This document shows positions 49,263-60,081 of a stretch of DNA of 64,000 nucleotides, in pieces (the stretch's first letter is position 1; every line of letters begins with the position of its first letter). Location of the stretch: positions 31,634,964-31,698,963 of the forward strand of contig NC_083582.1 in assembly GCF_027579695.1 (NCBI RefSeq), written 5' to 3'. This stretch comes from Neoarius graeffei. Its lineage: Eukaryota > Chordata > Actinopteri > Siluriformes > Ariidae. Both the position numbers and the translations under genes were made by a program. The notes under the pieces are model-generated. The model was not told the origin of the DNA and searched no databases. It worked only from the letters and a program-made list of their open reading frames with translations.

Positions 49263-51079
49263 GTAAGACTCCAACTAACTATTTTTTTAATTAAAAAGAT
49301 CATTCTTTTTATAATGTGCTATTTGATTTTTTAAAAGAGTAAAAAATAACAAGTAATCAGAGCATGTTTGTGCATTTTGTGCTACATTGTGCAAGTAAAT
49401 AAGTTAAAGGTGTTAAGTCATATTGGTTGCATTTTAGTTTATGTAGTATTCATCTTTACGAAATAGTAAAGATAACTAGTAAAGAGTTGTTGAAAGGCAA
49501 AAGTGTTTTGCATATAGTGGATGTGTTGTTTTTGGTCTTGTACTTCCTCTCCATCTGTGCATAAAAGAGGAAGTCACAAGTGCTTCAAAATATGTCTGCC
49601 ATTTCAGTAATATTGTTGTTGATGTCTGCTTGAAGGAAAGTGCTTTATTCGTAAGAAAATTCAATTCCATGTGAAATGAGCTTCAGTGCAGTCACTGAGG
49701 CATTTGAGCTCATATTGCTGATCATACAACATTTCCTTTTTCCTCTTTCTGTCTTATGTCCAGTCGCAGCTGATTTTCAAGTTCAGCAGAAGCCCAGGTT
49801 TTATGGCGTCAAAGTGGGAACGCAAGTGTTATTTAAATGTTCTGCTTCTGATCCCACCCTTGGTGAGGCAGTGATGACGTGGCACAAGATTGAAAAATAT
49901 GAAGAGGACAAAGTGTATAATGGTCAAATGCATCAAATTGAGAATGACAGAGCATCTAAGCTTTCAGGTCAAATGAGGGGTCACTTAAGGATCATCAATG
50001 TACAGGTCAAAGACAGCGGAATTTACTACTGCAAGATGAACCAGACTTGGGGACCTGGAACACAGCTACAAGTATTCAGTAAGTGTGCACTCACATGGTA
50101 AAGCAGTTCAGTAGACGTCTCTAGCCCAAAAGAATAAGGTGCATATAGATCTGTGTCATCTGTATTAATTTGTTTGCCAGCATTTTTCTGTGGAAGATCG
50201 TTTTGTAAGGACTGTTTTACCCTTGTCTCCCTCAGGATATCACAAACGAGAAGTGGTTGAATGGAGGAATGACATGAAAGACATAATCATTTTGCTTCAG
50301 GGTTTCCTCCTCATGGCGTGTATAATCATTCCCTTGATCTGGTATTACAGACTGGTAAGGACCACACCCATCAACACACACACACACACACACACATAAA
50401 CACACACACAGTATTTCTTGTGTATTCCATCTCTAGTATTTTTGCTTTGGCAGACATTTATCTCCATGGAGACAGAAAAAAAAATTTAAATGTGTTTAAT
50501 TAATGATCATTGGATGTAATCATTCTTTAGCTTTCTTTCATTCTTTCATTTCATTCTCAGCCCAGAAACATTTTTGTATGCTCCATATTTGGTTGTCTAT
50601 CATGATGGTAAAACAGACACAAGCACATTTTCAAATTTTTTTTAAATTACATTTCCACAGACGGCTGTGAATGATTACAAGTTCCTAATCTTTGGAGTAG
50701 TGTGGTGACTCTTTAAGTCAAATTTTTTTTTAAGTCAAATCTTTAAGTCAAATTTTAAGTCAAATTTTCAAATTTTTTTTAAATTACATTTCCACAGACA
50801 GCTGTGAATGATTACAAGTTCCTAATCTTTGGAGTAGTGTGGTGACTCTTTAAGTCATCTCTTATTATAAAGTATTTTGGGATGTATTTTAGATCATCGA
50901 GAATTTGGAACCGAATAGACATTTATGACTCACAATACCACAGTGTGGTTTAAATCTCAAATCTAATTATTCCGGATGTGTGGATTCTTTTTTTATTTTT
51001 AATAACTGCAGTTCTGACCATAGTTATTGCTGTAGGGAAAATGTTCATATAGGGTTAGACTAATGAGCACATTCTAATA

Positions 51080-51113
<34 letters not shown>

Positions 51114-54100
51114 GCTGTTTCTAAAAGTATAATCATACCCGTATTCTTTCATTTCATTCTCAGCCCAGAAACATTTTTGTATGCTCCATATTTGGTTGTC
51201 TATCATGATGGTAAAACAGACACAAGCACATTTTCAATTTTTTTTTAAATTACATTTCCACAGACAGCTGTGAATGATTACAAGTTCCTAATCTTTGGAG
51301 TAGTATGGTGACTCTTTAAGTCATCTCTTATTATAAAGTATTTTGGGATCTATTTTAGATCATCGAGAATTTGGAACCGAATAGACATTTATGACTCACA
51401 ATACCACAGTGTGGTTTAAATCTCAAATCTAATTATTCCGGATGTGTGGATTCTTTTTTTATTTTTAATAACTGCAGTTCTGACCATAGTTCTTGCTGTA
51501 GGGAAAATGTTCATATAGGGTTAGACTAATGAGCACATTCTAATATGTTGTTGTTGTTGTTGCTGTTTCTAAAAGTATAATCATACCCGTACCACTCGTT
51601 CTCGCATGAGTATATACTGTATTTAGAAACCCCGAATTGGAAAAAGTTGGGACGGTATGGAAAATGCAGATTAAAAAAAAGAAAACAGTGATTTCTAAAT
51701 TTACTTTCATTTGTATTTCATTGTAGATTGTATGAACCCAAGATATTTAATGTTTTGTCTGGTCAATATGTTTTGTCAGGCCTGCAACACATTCCAAAAA
51801 TGTTGGGACTGGGGCAACTTAGGGCTAATTATGAGGTAAAACAATTAAACATGGGTGTGATTTGAAACAGGTGGTCAACAGGTTCTCAAAAATGCATGAG
51901 AAAATTATTGAAATGTTAAAAAATAATGTTCCTCAAGAAAGATCGGAAGGGATTTGGATATTTCACCCTCGATGGTGCATAATATTATTAAACAATTTAA
52001 GGAATCTGGAGGAATTTCAGGGCATAAAAAGTCAAGGGCACAAGCCTAAGCTGAACACCCATGATCTCCAATCCCTCAGATGCAACTGCATCAGGAACTG
52101 TCATTTATCTATAGCTGATATAACTACATGAGCTTGGGATTACTTTGGCAAACACGACAATATGGAGTTACATCCACAAATACCAATTAAAACTTTACTG
52201 TGCAAAAAGGAAGCCTTATATTAACTGTGTCCAGAAGTGCCATTGACTTCTCTGGGCTCTGAGGCATCTAGGATGGACCATCACACAACGGAAACGTGTA
52301 TTGTGGTCAGACGGATCAGTATTGCAGGTCTTTTTTGGAAGAAATTGACACTGTGTGCTCCAGACCAAAGAGGAAAAGGACCATCCAGACTGTTACCAGC
52401 AACAAGTCCAAAAGCCAGGGTCTGTCATGGTATGGGGTTGTGTCAGTGCCCTTGGCAAAGGTAACTTACACTTCTATGATGGAGCATTGTAGTATCTGAC
52501 CAGGTGGGTGGAGCACAGAAGCACGGCAGGCCAGAACTGAGTTCTTGAAACTCTTTTTATTTTAAGCTTTTCAGCTTTTCCCAATCTCCCAGCCACACAC
52601 GCACACACACAAGTCTTCTGGTTGGGGAGAGAGCGCTCCCTTTCTCTGCTCTCTCTCTCTCCTTTTAAAGGGTGCGGTCACTGGGGAAGACACACAAACA
52701 CAGGTTAATTCCCATCAGGTGCAACAATTCCACCACTTATCTTCCCTGACTCCGCCCTCCATTCACAGACCAACGTTTGGCCACACCCCCGCTGCCACAT
52801 ACCCCCACCGCCCGACTCAGGCCGGGGAGCCGGCCGGTCTGTAGCCGACTCACCCCCCCCCTTGACGGGAGAGGAAGTCCGCCACGACCATCTGCAACCC
52901 CGGCCTGTGGACCACCTCGAAACTTAAATGGCTGGAGTGCCAGATACCAATGGGTGATCTGCGCATTGGCATCCTTCATGCGGTGGAGCCAGTGCAGGGG
53001 TGCGTGGCCCGAACAGTGGGTGAAAGGGCGCCCCAGCAGGTAGTAGCAGAGGGCAAGGACTGCCCACTTGATGGCGAGGCACTCCTTTTCGATTGTGCTG
53101 TACCTGCCCTCACGCACTGACAGCTTCCAGCTGATGTACAGCACTGGACGGTCCTCCCCCTCCACCTCCTGGGACAGAACAGCCCCCAGCCCCCTGTCCG
53201 ATGCGTCCATCTGCAAAACAAAGGGGAGAGAAAAGTCAGGAAGTCAGGGGAGTGTAACAGTGGCCCCCCACACAGTGCAGCCTTTACTTCAGAGAAAGCC
53301 CGCTGGCATTGCTCCGTCCACTGGACCGGATCTGGTGCTCCCTTTTTAGTGAGATCAGTCAGCGGGCTGGTGACATCCGAATAATTAGGTATAAACCTAC
53401 GATAGTAGCCAGCCAGCCCCAGGAACTGTCTCACCCCCTTTTTGGTCTTGGGCCTCAGGCAGGCCGCAATCGATGCTGTCTTATTAATTTGGGGACGCAC
53501 CTGCCCATTGCCCAAGTGGAAACCCAGATACCGTACTTCCACCCGCCCAATCACACACTTCTTCGGGTTGGCTGTGAGACCCACTCACCTCAGCAACCTA
53601 AGGACAGCCCTTAGGTGTTCCAAGTGCCGCAGCCAGTCATTACTGTAAATAATAATGTCGTCCAAGTAGGCGGCCGCGTAGGTGGTGTGGGGGTGGAGGA
53701 CCCTATCCATAAGCCGCTGGAATGTAGCAGGCGCCCCAAACAGCCCAAAAGGAAGTGTGACGAACTGATGTAAGCCAAACGGTGTGGAAGAGGCCATTTT
53801 CTCTCGGGATAGCGGAGTCAAGGGGATCTGCCAATATCCCTTTGTCAAATCCAGTGTCGAATAAAAACAAGCCGTGCCTAGTCGATCGAGCAACTCGTCA
53901 ATATGAGGCATTGGGTACGTGTCAAATTTAGACACCGCATTGACTTTTCTATTCCACACAGAACTGGACTGACCCGTCGGTCTTGGGAACCAAGACCACT
54001 GGGCTGCTCCAGTTGCTGTGGGATTCCTCGACGATGCTCATTTCGAGCATGGCCTCGAGTTCTTCCCGAACCACCTTTTTTTTGTGTTCAGGCAGTCTGT

Positions 54101-57100
54101 AAGGGTGGCTGTGCACTACTACCCCCGGGGGCATCTCAATGTGGTGTTCTATGAGGTGGGTGTGGCCGGGCAGCGGCAAGAACACGTCAGAAAATTCTGT
54201 TTGCAACTGGGCAACCTCTGTGAGCTTGGTCAGGGAGAGGTGGTCTCCACAGGGGACCTGAGTGGTGGGTGATGTCAATTTTCTTTTTTGAACCTCCGGC
54301 CCCAGCTCTGCCTTCTCCAGAACCACCAACACCAATGCCACGGGGACCTCCTCGTTCCAAAGTTTTAGGAGATTGAGGTGGTAAATCTGTAACGCCCCAC
54401 CCCTGTCCGTTCGCCTCACCTCATAGTCGACATCCCCGACTCGCCGTGTGACCTCAAAGGGTCCTTGCCACCTGGCGATTAATTTGGAGCTCGACGTGGG
54501 CAACAACACGAGTACTTTATCTCCCGGTGTGAATTCCCTAAGGCGCGTGCCCCTGTTGTACAGATGGACTTGACGTTCTTTGGCCTGCCGCAAATTTTCC
54601 AGGGTTAGGTGCATGAGTGTATGGAGTTTGGCGCGCAGGTCGATAACGTATTGAATTTTGTTTTTACTGGTTGAAGGTCCCTCCTCCCGATTTTCCCGTA
54701 GCACATCCAGAATGCCACGTGGCTTACGCCCGTATAATAATTCGAACGGGGAGAACCCTGTGGAGGCTTGTGGGACCTCTCACACTGCGAATAACAGGGG
54801 CTCGAGCCATTTATCCCGGTTACATGCATCTTCGCTTACAAATTTTCTAATTATGTTTTTGAGGGTGTGATTAAACCGTTTGACTAAGTCATCCGTTTGT
54901 GGGTGATAAACGCTGGTGCGGATAGGCTTAATTCCCAGTAACCCATACAGTTTGCGCAGTGTGCATGACATAAACGTAGTGCCTTGATCAGTCAGAATCT
55001 TTTTGGGGATTCCGACCCAGGAGATGACGCAGAAGAGTGCTTCTGCAATACTATGTGCTGAGATATTGCGAAGAGGCACTGCTTCTGGATATCGTGTTGC
55101 ATAGTCCACCAGAACTAAAATAAAGCGATATCCTCGCCGAGCACTTATGCTGGAGGTGCCCCGGTTCCTCGCAGCACCAGCATACCGGCCCAGGCTCTCT
55201 CCCTGCACCGGTGTTCCGGAGATCACTCACCTGAGAGGGGGAAGACACAGACAAGGAAGTAGGAAATGGTAGGACACTGCGGGTGCGGCAGGCCGGCTGG
55301 GGTGGAGCTGGCCCCTGCCTCCGCGGTGGGGGAATGGGGCGAGGACAAGGAACAGAGGAAGAGAGAGAGAGAGAAGAGAGGGGAGAAGGGGAGACATGCT
55401 GTCCTGCCGTCGGAACGGCTGCCATATGGTCTTCCGTCAGCTCGATGGCCTGATCCAGCGACGCTGGGCAGTGGCACTGGACCCACTCTGCTGTTCCTTC
55501 CGGAAGTCGGGCGACGAATTGTTCCAGCGCCACCAGATCGATGATTCCCTCGGCGTCACGGTTGTTGGCCCTCAGCCACTGCTGGCAGGCGTCCCGGAGT
55601 TGCTGGCCAAACGCGAACGGCCGGCCGACCTCCTCCAGGCGCAGCGTGCGGAAGTGCTGCCGTTGCTGTTCCAGGGTGCGACCAACGCATTGGAGGATGG
55701 CCCTGCGGAGGTCCGCATAGACCAGCCGGCTGTCAGCGGGGAGCTGTAGCACAGCCAGCTGCACCTCGCCTGTTAGCAGGGGGAGGAGGCGCGCCACGCT
55801 TTGTTCCACCGGCCAACCCCATGCCTCTGTTGCCTGCTCAAAAAGAGCAAGGAAGGCTTCGGGGTCGTCATGTGGACCCATCTTCATTAGGGTGAGGTGG
55901 GGAGGGTGAGGTGCGGCGGTGCTGATCGGGGCCCCCACCGATACAAGCAGGTGCCGGAATGCCTGGCAATCTTCCTGTTGCTTCAACACCAGGGCTTCGA
56001 ACTGTTGTTCCTGCTCCTTCCGGAGGGCGATCAGCGCCTGGTGCTGGCTCTGTTGGGCTGTGGCAAGGGCATGAACCAGGTCCTTGAAGGGGGAGGACTC
56101 CATGTGGCCGTTCCCTTCTGCACTCCTTCCCCGGGTTTCGGCACCACTGTAGTATCTGACCAGGTGGGTGGAGCAAAGAAGCACGGCAGGCCAGAACTGA
56201 GTTCTCAAAACTCTTTTTATTTTTAGCTTTTCCCAATCTCCCAGCCACACATGCGCGCACACAAGTCTTCTGGTTGGGGAGAGAGAACTCCCTTTCTCTG
56301 CTCTCTCTCTCCTTTTAAAGGGTGCGGTCACTGGGGAAGACACTCAAACACAGGTTAATTCCCATCAGGTGCAACAATTCCACCACTTACCTTCCCTGAC
56401 TCCACCCTCCATTCACAGACCGACGCTTGGTCACACCCCCGCTGCCACAAGCATTAATGTGGAAAAGTACATTGAGGTTTTGGAGCAACATATGTTGTCT
56501 TCAAGATGACATCTTTTCCAGGGAGATTTCAGCAAGACAACGCAAAACCACATTCTGCTCACATTACAAAGGCATGGCTGTGGAAGAAGAGGGTGCCTGT
56601 CCTCTCTGTCACCAAGAGAGAATGTGTGAAGAATTTTGAAAGGAAATATGACAATGAAGATCCCGTACTGTTGCACACCTTAAGACCTGTTTGCAGGAAG
56701 AATGGGACAAAATAACACCTGAAACACTTCATCACTTGGTGCCTTCAGTCCCTAAACATCTATTAAGTGTTGTGAGAAAGAATATCCATTCTAAATTTCC
56801 ATTATAAAGTTGCAAATGCGTTACTGTCCCAACTTTTTTGAAATGTGTTGCAAGAATCAAAACTGAAATGTGTTTATTTTGAAAAAACAATAAAAATTAA
56901 TGAGGTAAAACATCAAAGAATGTGTTGTTATATTGTTCTGAGTGCAGTACAGGTCAAAGATTATTTACAAATCATTGTTTTCAGTTTTAATTTCAATTTC
57001 AACATACTGTCTCAACTTTTTCTGATTTGGGGTTTTCCAATGTAGTGACAGCACTAAGGTTGACTCTGAAGCAAAATTGTTCAACTTGACTGTGCACGAT

Positions 57101-58130
57101 CTTCAAACAGGAAATTCTACTTTATTTACTACACAATGCAGACTTCCTGCCTCTGCTGTTTTAGCATCCACCTGAACATTTAATTATGATGTTTAATGAT
57201 GGGTATTTGCACCACATTGCACTTTCTTGCAATTGAGAAGACAATTGTGAGACAAATAGTCAAGTATTAACATACAACACTTCGACATGGCCTTCTCATC
57301 ACAGGGAAAGAAGCAAGAAGTGATGGCTGAATGTAGCTTTACATGTGCTCTGTTTCTCTCTCTCTCTCATTATCAGCAGCAAAAAGAGGAAGCTGTATAT
57401 GAAGAGCCTGAGCATGATCATACATATGAGGTGCTGTTTTTAATTACTTTCTTATATTATTAGTGACACTGTGTGCGGTTCAAAGGGTGGAAAATATAAC
57501 TGTACATTTAGAAATGCAAACTCTTCATTATGAGTTTATGGAGCAAATTAACTCCATTGTGTTTTTGGTTGGTTAATTCTTAAGAGCAAAGAACTGCAGT
57601 CATTGTAGCATGTCTTAGAGGAAGAGGAAGTGTTAAGAAATAGAGAAGAGTACACAGAACATGACTGCTGTTATGTCTTCATGCTCACCGTTACTCTATT
57701 CTTTTACTCCACTGATGCTGATGGATTGACAAGCGATCCCTTTCTCACTGTCATTTTTTGTCTTTCTATTTTTTTCTGTCTTGCCTTCTCATTGTATCTC
57801 GCTTCCACTTTTCTCTATGTCTCTCTGCCTACTGTCCTGTCTGTCTTTTTCCTTTCATCTGTCTCTTTTCCTTTAAATGTCTTGTCCTCTAACTCCAATT
57901 TGAGTTTTCTTTTTCTACCTCTCTTTCTGTTTATTACTGTCACTTTTTTTTTTGCCTGTCTCACTTTCTGTCTTTTTGTCTTTGACTCTCTCTGTCTTGC
58001 TTTCTTTCTCAACCTCTCTTAGGGTTTGGAGATCGGGCACTCTGCAGACCTCTATGAAGACCTAACTGCATTTGTTCAAAACCCAGATACAGATGCATCC
58101 TGGGAAATTGAATCTCCAGAGCAAGAGTGA
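49211..58130 (+). CDS. cd79b: B-cell receptor beta chain CD79b (Ig-beta), 5 exons
   Basis: This is the signalling partner of membrane immunoglobulin on B cells. Five exons join in phase to 215 residues. Residues 1-19 are a signal peptide (MNYMLFSCFLLLMVNLS). The Ig domain spans about 21-122, with Cys43-Cys107, Trp57, DSGIYYC and GPGTQLQVF; Asn110 is in an NQT sequon. The stalk is short. The membrane span is about 138-160 (IIILLQGFLLMACIIIPLIW). The cytoplasmic tail has one ITAM, YEGL at 179 and YEDL at 191, spaced 8 residues. The end ASWEIESPEQE resembles the CD79b tail and not CD79a. Position next to scn4a supports the call. The interchain Cys of mammalian CD79b (GCGTEL) is Pro here. Confidence 0.93.
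49764..50078 (+). CDS. cd79b: cd79b exon 2 (Ig domain)
   Basis: Acceptor TGTCCAG, donor GTAAGT, 315 bp, phase 1 at both ends as usual for Ig-domain exons. Confidence 0.95.
50236..50354 (+). CDS. cd79b: cd79b exon 3 (stalk and membrane span)
   Basis: Acceptor CCCTCAG, donor GTAAGG, 119 bp. Reads YHKREVVEWRNDMKD then the membrane helix and WYYRL; ends phase 0. Confidence 0.93.
50377..50398. repeat. (CA)n microsatellite
   Basis: Short CA run just after the exon 3 donor. Confidence 0.85.
50533..51588 (+). repeat. Local duplication in cd79b intron 3
   Basis: A unit starting TTCATTTCATTCTCAGCCCAG occurs at about 50540 and again at about 51150, with more than 95% identity over 400 bp. Inside the first unit a 138-bp part (around TTTCCACAGACGGCTGTG) is duplicated once more, so that part is present three times (near 50655, 50795, 51260). 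A (GTT)n run of different length ends each large unit. Confidence 0.88.
52746..53584 (-). pseudogene. Gmr1-like RT C-terminus and RNase H
   Basis: 53584 downward: NPKKCVIGRVEVRYLGFHLG and KKGVRQFLGLAGYYRRFIPN; then in a second frame from 53216: MDASDRGLGAVLSQ and YSTIEKECLAIKWAV, the RNase H motifs. One frameshift separates the two. It ends near the polypurine tract beside the LTR. Confidence 0.82.
53585..54704 (-). pseudogene. Gmr1-like integrase C-terminus and reverse transcriptase core
   Basis: 54704 downward: KVLVLLPTSSSKLIARWQGP (integrase C-terminal block) runs without a stop into the RT N-terminus (SNWSSPVVLVPKTDGSVQFC). The RT core at 53959-53585 has TLDLTKGYWQIPL and the active site YLDDIIIYS, both Asp kept. 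One shift lies at about 53950. Confidence 0.85.
54780..55226 (-). pseudogene. Gmr1-like integrase catalytic core
   Basis: YRFILVLVDYATRYPEAVPL, PKKILTDQGTTFMS and YHPQTDDLVKRFNHTLKN give the D,D and terminal E regions; the Glu normally following the second Asp block (usually E in TDGLVERFN) is replaced by Lys here. The part in front (H2C2, first residues) is missing through the deletion. Confidence 0.82.
55223..56110 (-). CDS. Gmr1-like Gag with SCAN-like capsid
   Basis: Open from MESSPFKDLVHALATAQQSQ (ATG about 56102). A coiled coil (RKEQEQQFEALVLKQQEDCQ) is followed by the capsid block FLALFEQATEAWGWPVEQSV.. LRRAILQC.. FRTLRLEEVGRPFAF.. QLRDACQQWL, the layout from which the vertebrate SCAN domain is known to derive. 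A zinc knuckle CWCCEEPGHLQHKC closes the frame, directly before the deletion. The open frame extends upstream into the LTR (to 56343) without a real start. Confidence 0.8.
57377..57430 (+). CDS. cd79b: cd79b exon 4 (cytoplasmic, first ITAM half begins)
   Basis: 54 bp, reads QQKEEAVYEEPEHDHTYE; donor GTGCTG. The acceptor is TATCAGCAG: two AGs three bases apart (NAGNAG), so an isoform lacking one Gln is possible. Confidence 0.93.
57640..58020 (+). other. Pyrimidine-rich end of cd79b intron 4
   Basis: About 350 bases of CT-rich sequence before the last acceptor. An open frame here (57630-58022) is low-complexity and not a gene. Confidence 0.7.
58023..58130 (+). CDS. cd79b: cd79b exon 5 (ITAM and C-terminus)
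   Basis: Acceptor CTCTTAG, reads GLEIGHSADLYEDLTAFVQN.., stop TGA at 58128. Confidence 0.95.
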   Translation, partial: GLEIGHSADLYEDLTAFVQNPDTDASWEIESPEQE

Positions 58131-58620
58131 TAAAGTTGTAATGCAGAGTACATATCATGTAGTAGAGAAATTGAACTACATTATTTTTTTGGAGAAACAT
58201 TTTTTGTGGGCAGAAAAATCATGATTACATCAGAGCAATACATATACAACATATAAAAAATGATGCATAGTACACAAAGTATTTTTTTTTTATTTACATC
58301 ATGTACCATGCTTAATTTTTCCTATATCCATGCTATATAATATATAATATAATAAGCTTTTCATTTGTGTAGTACTTAGTTACTTTTGTATTCTTTTGTT
58401 TCATTAAATGGCAACCTCTGCTTTTTTTTTTTTAATTCACCAGCTTAAGCTTGGTTTGTTGAAACTATTCATTTTATGGTGCTCTGTATATTAGTAATGA
58501 AAGTTGATTTGTTTGTTTGTTTGTTTGTTTGTTTGTTTGTTTGTTTGTTTTTTCAATACAATCTTGATGGAAAGGACCAGTTATGAGTTTGTTCCACTAG
58601 AATAAAGACATATGGCCATC
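58131..58620 (+). terminator. cd79b: cd79b 3' UTR and poly(A) signal
   Basis: AATAAA at 58601-58606, followed by GTGTGTA-type downstream sequence near 58622. A (GTTT)n run lies at about 58507-58550. Earlier AATAAA motifs are not visible after the stop. Confidence 0.65.
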
Positions 58621-59140
58621 AGGTGTGTACTCTTTCATTTCATATCTATTTCCAAACATGAGACCAAGACGGTCAGGTGATTTTCCACAGCACCCACTTT
58701 TTACACACATTTTTAAAACTCATACTCCCAATCATGCTCAAACACTATGATATCTACGTACTGTAAATGTAAAATATGTTAACTCAGAAGTAATAGCATG
58801 CTTATGCTGTATGTAGATGTGTGAACTCTAAAGCGCATATGTGCTAAAAGTCTAAAAACATACATGAAGGTTTATAGCGATAAGAATCAAAAATACACAT
58901 CTAAATGCGCAACAGATGCAAAATGTACAACTATAAGATGGCAAACACAATTCTACATTGAAAGCATTAAGTTGGTAAGAGATATTAAGTGTACTGGAAG
59001 ACAATCTGAAAAAGTTTTCAGTGAGGAGACATTTATTTTGCATTATTAAAGAGCTTCAAGACACACACAGAGAGAGAGAGAATGAACAACTTTTTCCTGT
59101 TCAAATGTTTTGCTGACATTTCACGGCATTAAATGTACTA
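58621..59140. other. Intergenic DNA without recognisable features
   Basis: No frames or repeats apart from a short (AG)n run at about 59065. Confidence 0.5.
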
Positions 59141-59690
59141 ACCCCATTTCCAGAAAAGTTGGGATATTTTGCAAAATGCAATTAAAACAAAAACCTGGGA
59201 TTTGTTATTTCACATGAACTTTTATTTAACTGACAAAAGTATAAAGAAAAGATTTTCAATAGTTTTACTGACAATTGTATTTTGTAAATATAAACGAGGT
59301 TAGAATTTGACACCTGTAACACACTCAAAAAAAGTTGGGACAGAGGCATTATCGTTGTGTTACATCACCTTTCCTTTAATAACATTTTTTAATCGTATGG
59401 GATCTGACGACACTAATTGCTGCAGTTTTGCAATTGGAATTTTTGACCATTCTTGCTTGATACAAGACTTCAGTTGCTCAGCAGTCTGTGGCCGCTATTG
59501 TCTGAGTCTCCTCTTCATGATGCGCCATACATTCTCAATAGAAGAAAGATCTGGACTGGCAGCAGGCCAGTCAAACACACGTACTCTGTGTCTACGAAGC
59601 CACGCTGTTGTAGCCTGTGCAGAATGAGGCCTGGCATTGTCCTGCTGAGATAAGTATGGACTTCTCAGGAAGAGATATCACCTTGATGAA
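59141..59690 (-). mobile_element. Tc1/mariner-like element, 5' end and partial transposase
   Basis: The left end CCCCATTTCCAGAAAAGTTGG is of the same type as the element at 51622. Minus-strand coding matches the C-terminus of a Tc1-type transposase (RVFDWPAASPDLSSIENVWR at about 59580-59520, with catalytic Glu). The right part is missing beyond 59690. Confidence 0.75.
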
Positions 59691-59744
59691 TATCCATCCA
59701 TTATCCATAACTGCTTATAATAATAATAATAATAATAATAATAC

Positions 59745-60081
59745 TGTGGCAGTGGGGGCGTGGTCGAGCGCCGGTCTGTGACAGGAGGGTGGAGTCAGGG
59801 AAGGTAAGTGGCAGAATCACTACACCTGACGGCAATTAACCTGTGTTTGTGTGTGTCTTCCCAGTGACCACGCCCTATTTAAGGAGGGAGAGTGAGAGCG
59901 GAGGGGAGCTTCCCCGGACGAGAACACTCCAGTGTGTGTCTCTATCGTTTAAGTTGTCAGACTGAAAAGTGCAGCAATAAAGCTGATATTTAACCCTGAT
60001 CTCTGTCCTGCCGTCCTCTGTGCTCCACCCCCACGTACGGAACGTTTACAGTGGTGCCGAAACCCGGGACCGTGGAGCACC
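59745..60081 (+). mobile_element. Gmr1-like 5' LTR and primer-binding site, cut by an insertion
   Basis: LTR 59745-60050 (TGTGGCAGTGGGGG.. to GTTTACA) with an AATAAA-type signal near 59975. The primer site TGGTGCCGAAACCCGGGA is at 60052-60069. It matches the reversed LTR and primer site of the element at 52488-56449, so it is the same family on the other strand. The sushi-type element starts 12 bases after the primer site. Confidence 0.8.

Larger units (their letters stand above)
52488..56449 (-). mobile_element. Gmr1-like LTR retrotransposon (integrase before reverse transcriptase), internally deleted
   Basis: LTRs 52488-52799 and 56148-56449, over 90% alike by eye; 5-bp target AGCAT at 52483-52487 and 56450-56454. 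In minus-strand order: Gag (SCAN-like capsid and zinc knuckle), integrase core, integrase C-terminal GPF-like block fused to RT start, RT, RNase H. Integrase ahead of RT defines the Gmr1 group of Ty3/gypsy elements. Protease and the zinc-binding front of integrase are deleted. The primer site next to the right LTR reads TGGTGCCGAAACCCGGGG. Confidence 0.9.
51622..57040 (+). mobile_element. Tc1/mariner-like element split by an LTR element
   Basis: Left CCCCGAATTGGAAAAAGTTGG, right reversed CCCCAAATCAGAAAAAGTTGA. Transposase traces: MKQVVNRFSKMHEKI at 51862 and, after the inserted element, QQDNAKPHSAHITKAWLW (second catalytic Asp) at 56530. Many breaks. Confidence 0.8.

Noticed and set aside
50533..51588. 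CRISPR-like or satellite array
   Set aside because: The units are long, few and unequal; it is a local duplication with an inner duplication.
53949..54154. Plus-strand frames across the Gmr1-like element
   Set aside because: Shadows of the minus-strand pol; no independent motif.
55223..56110. Host SCAN-domain gene
   Set aside because: It lies between two LTRs with a matching target duplication, ends in a retroviral-type zinc knuckle and is followed by integrase, so it is element Gag.
57630..58022. 130-codon plus-strand frame
   Set aside because: It is the pyrimidine tract of cd79b intron 4; Ser/Phe/Leu-only composition, no homology.
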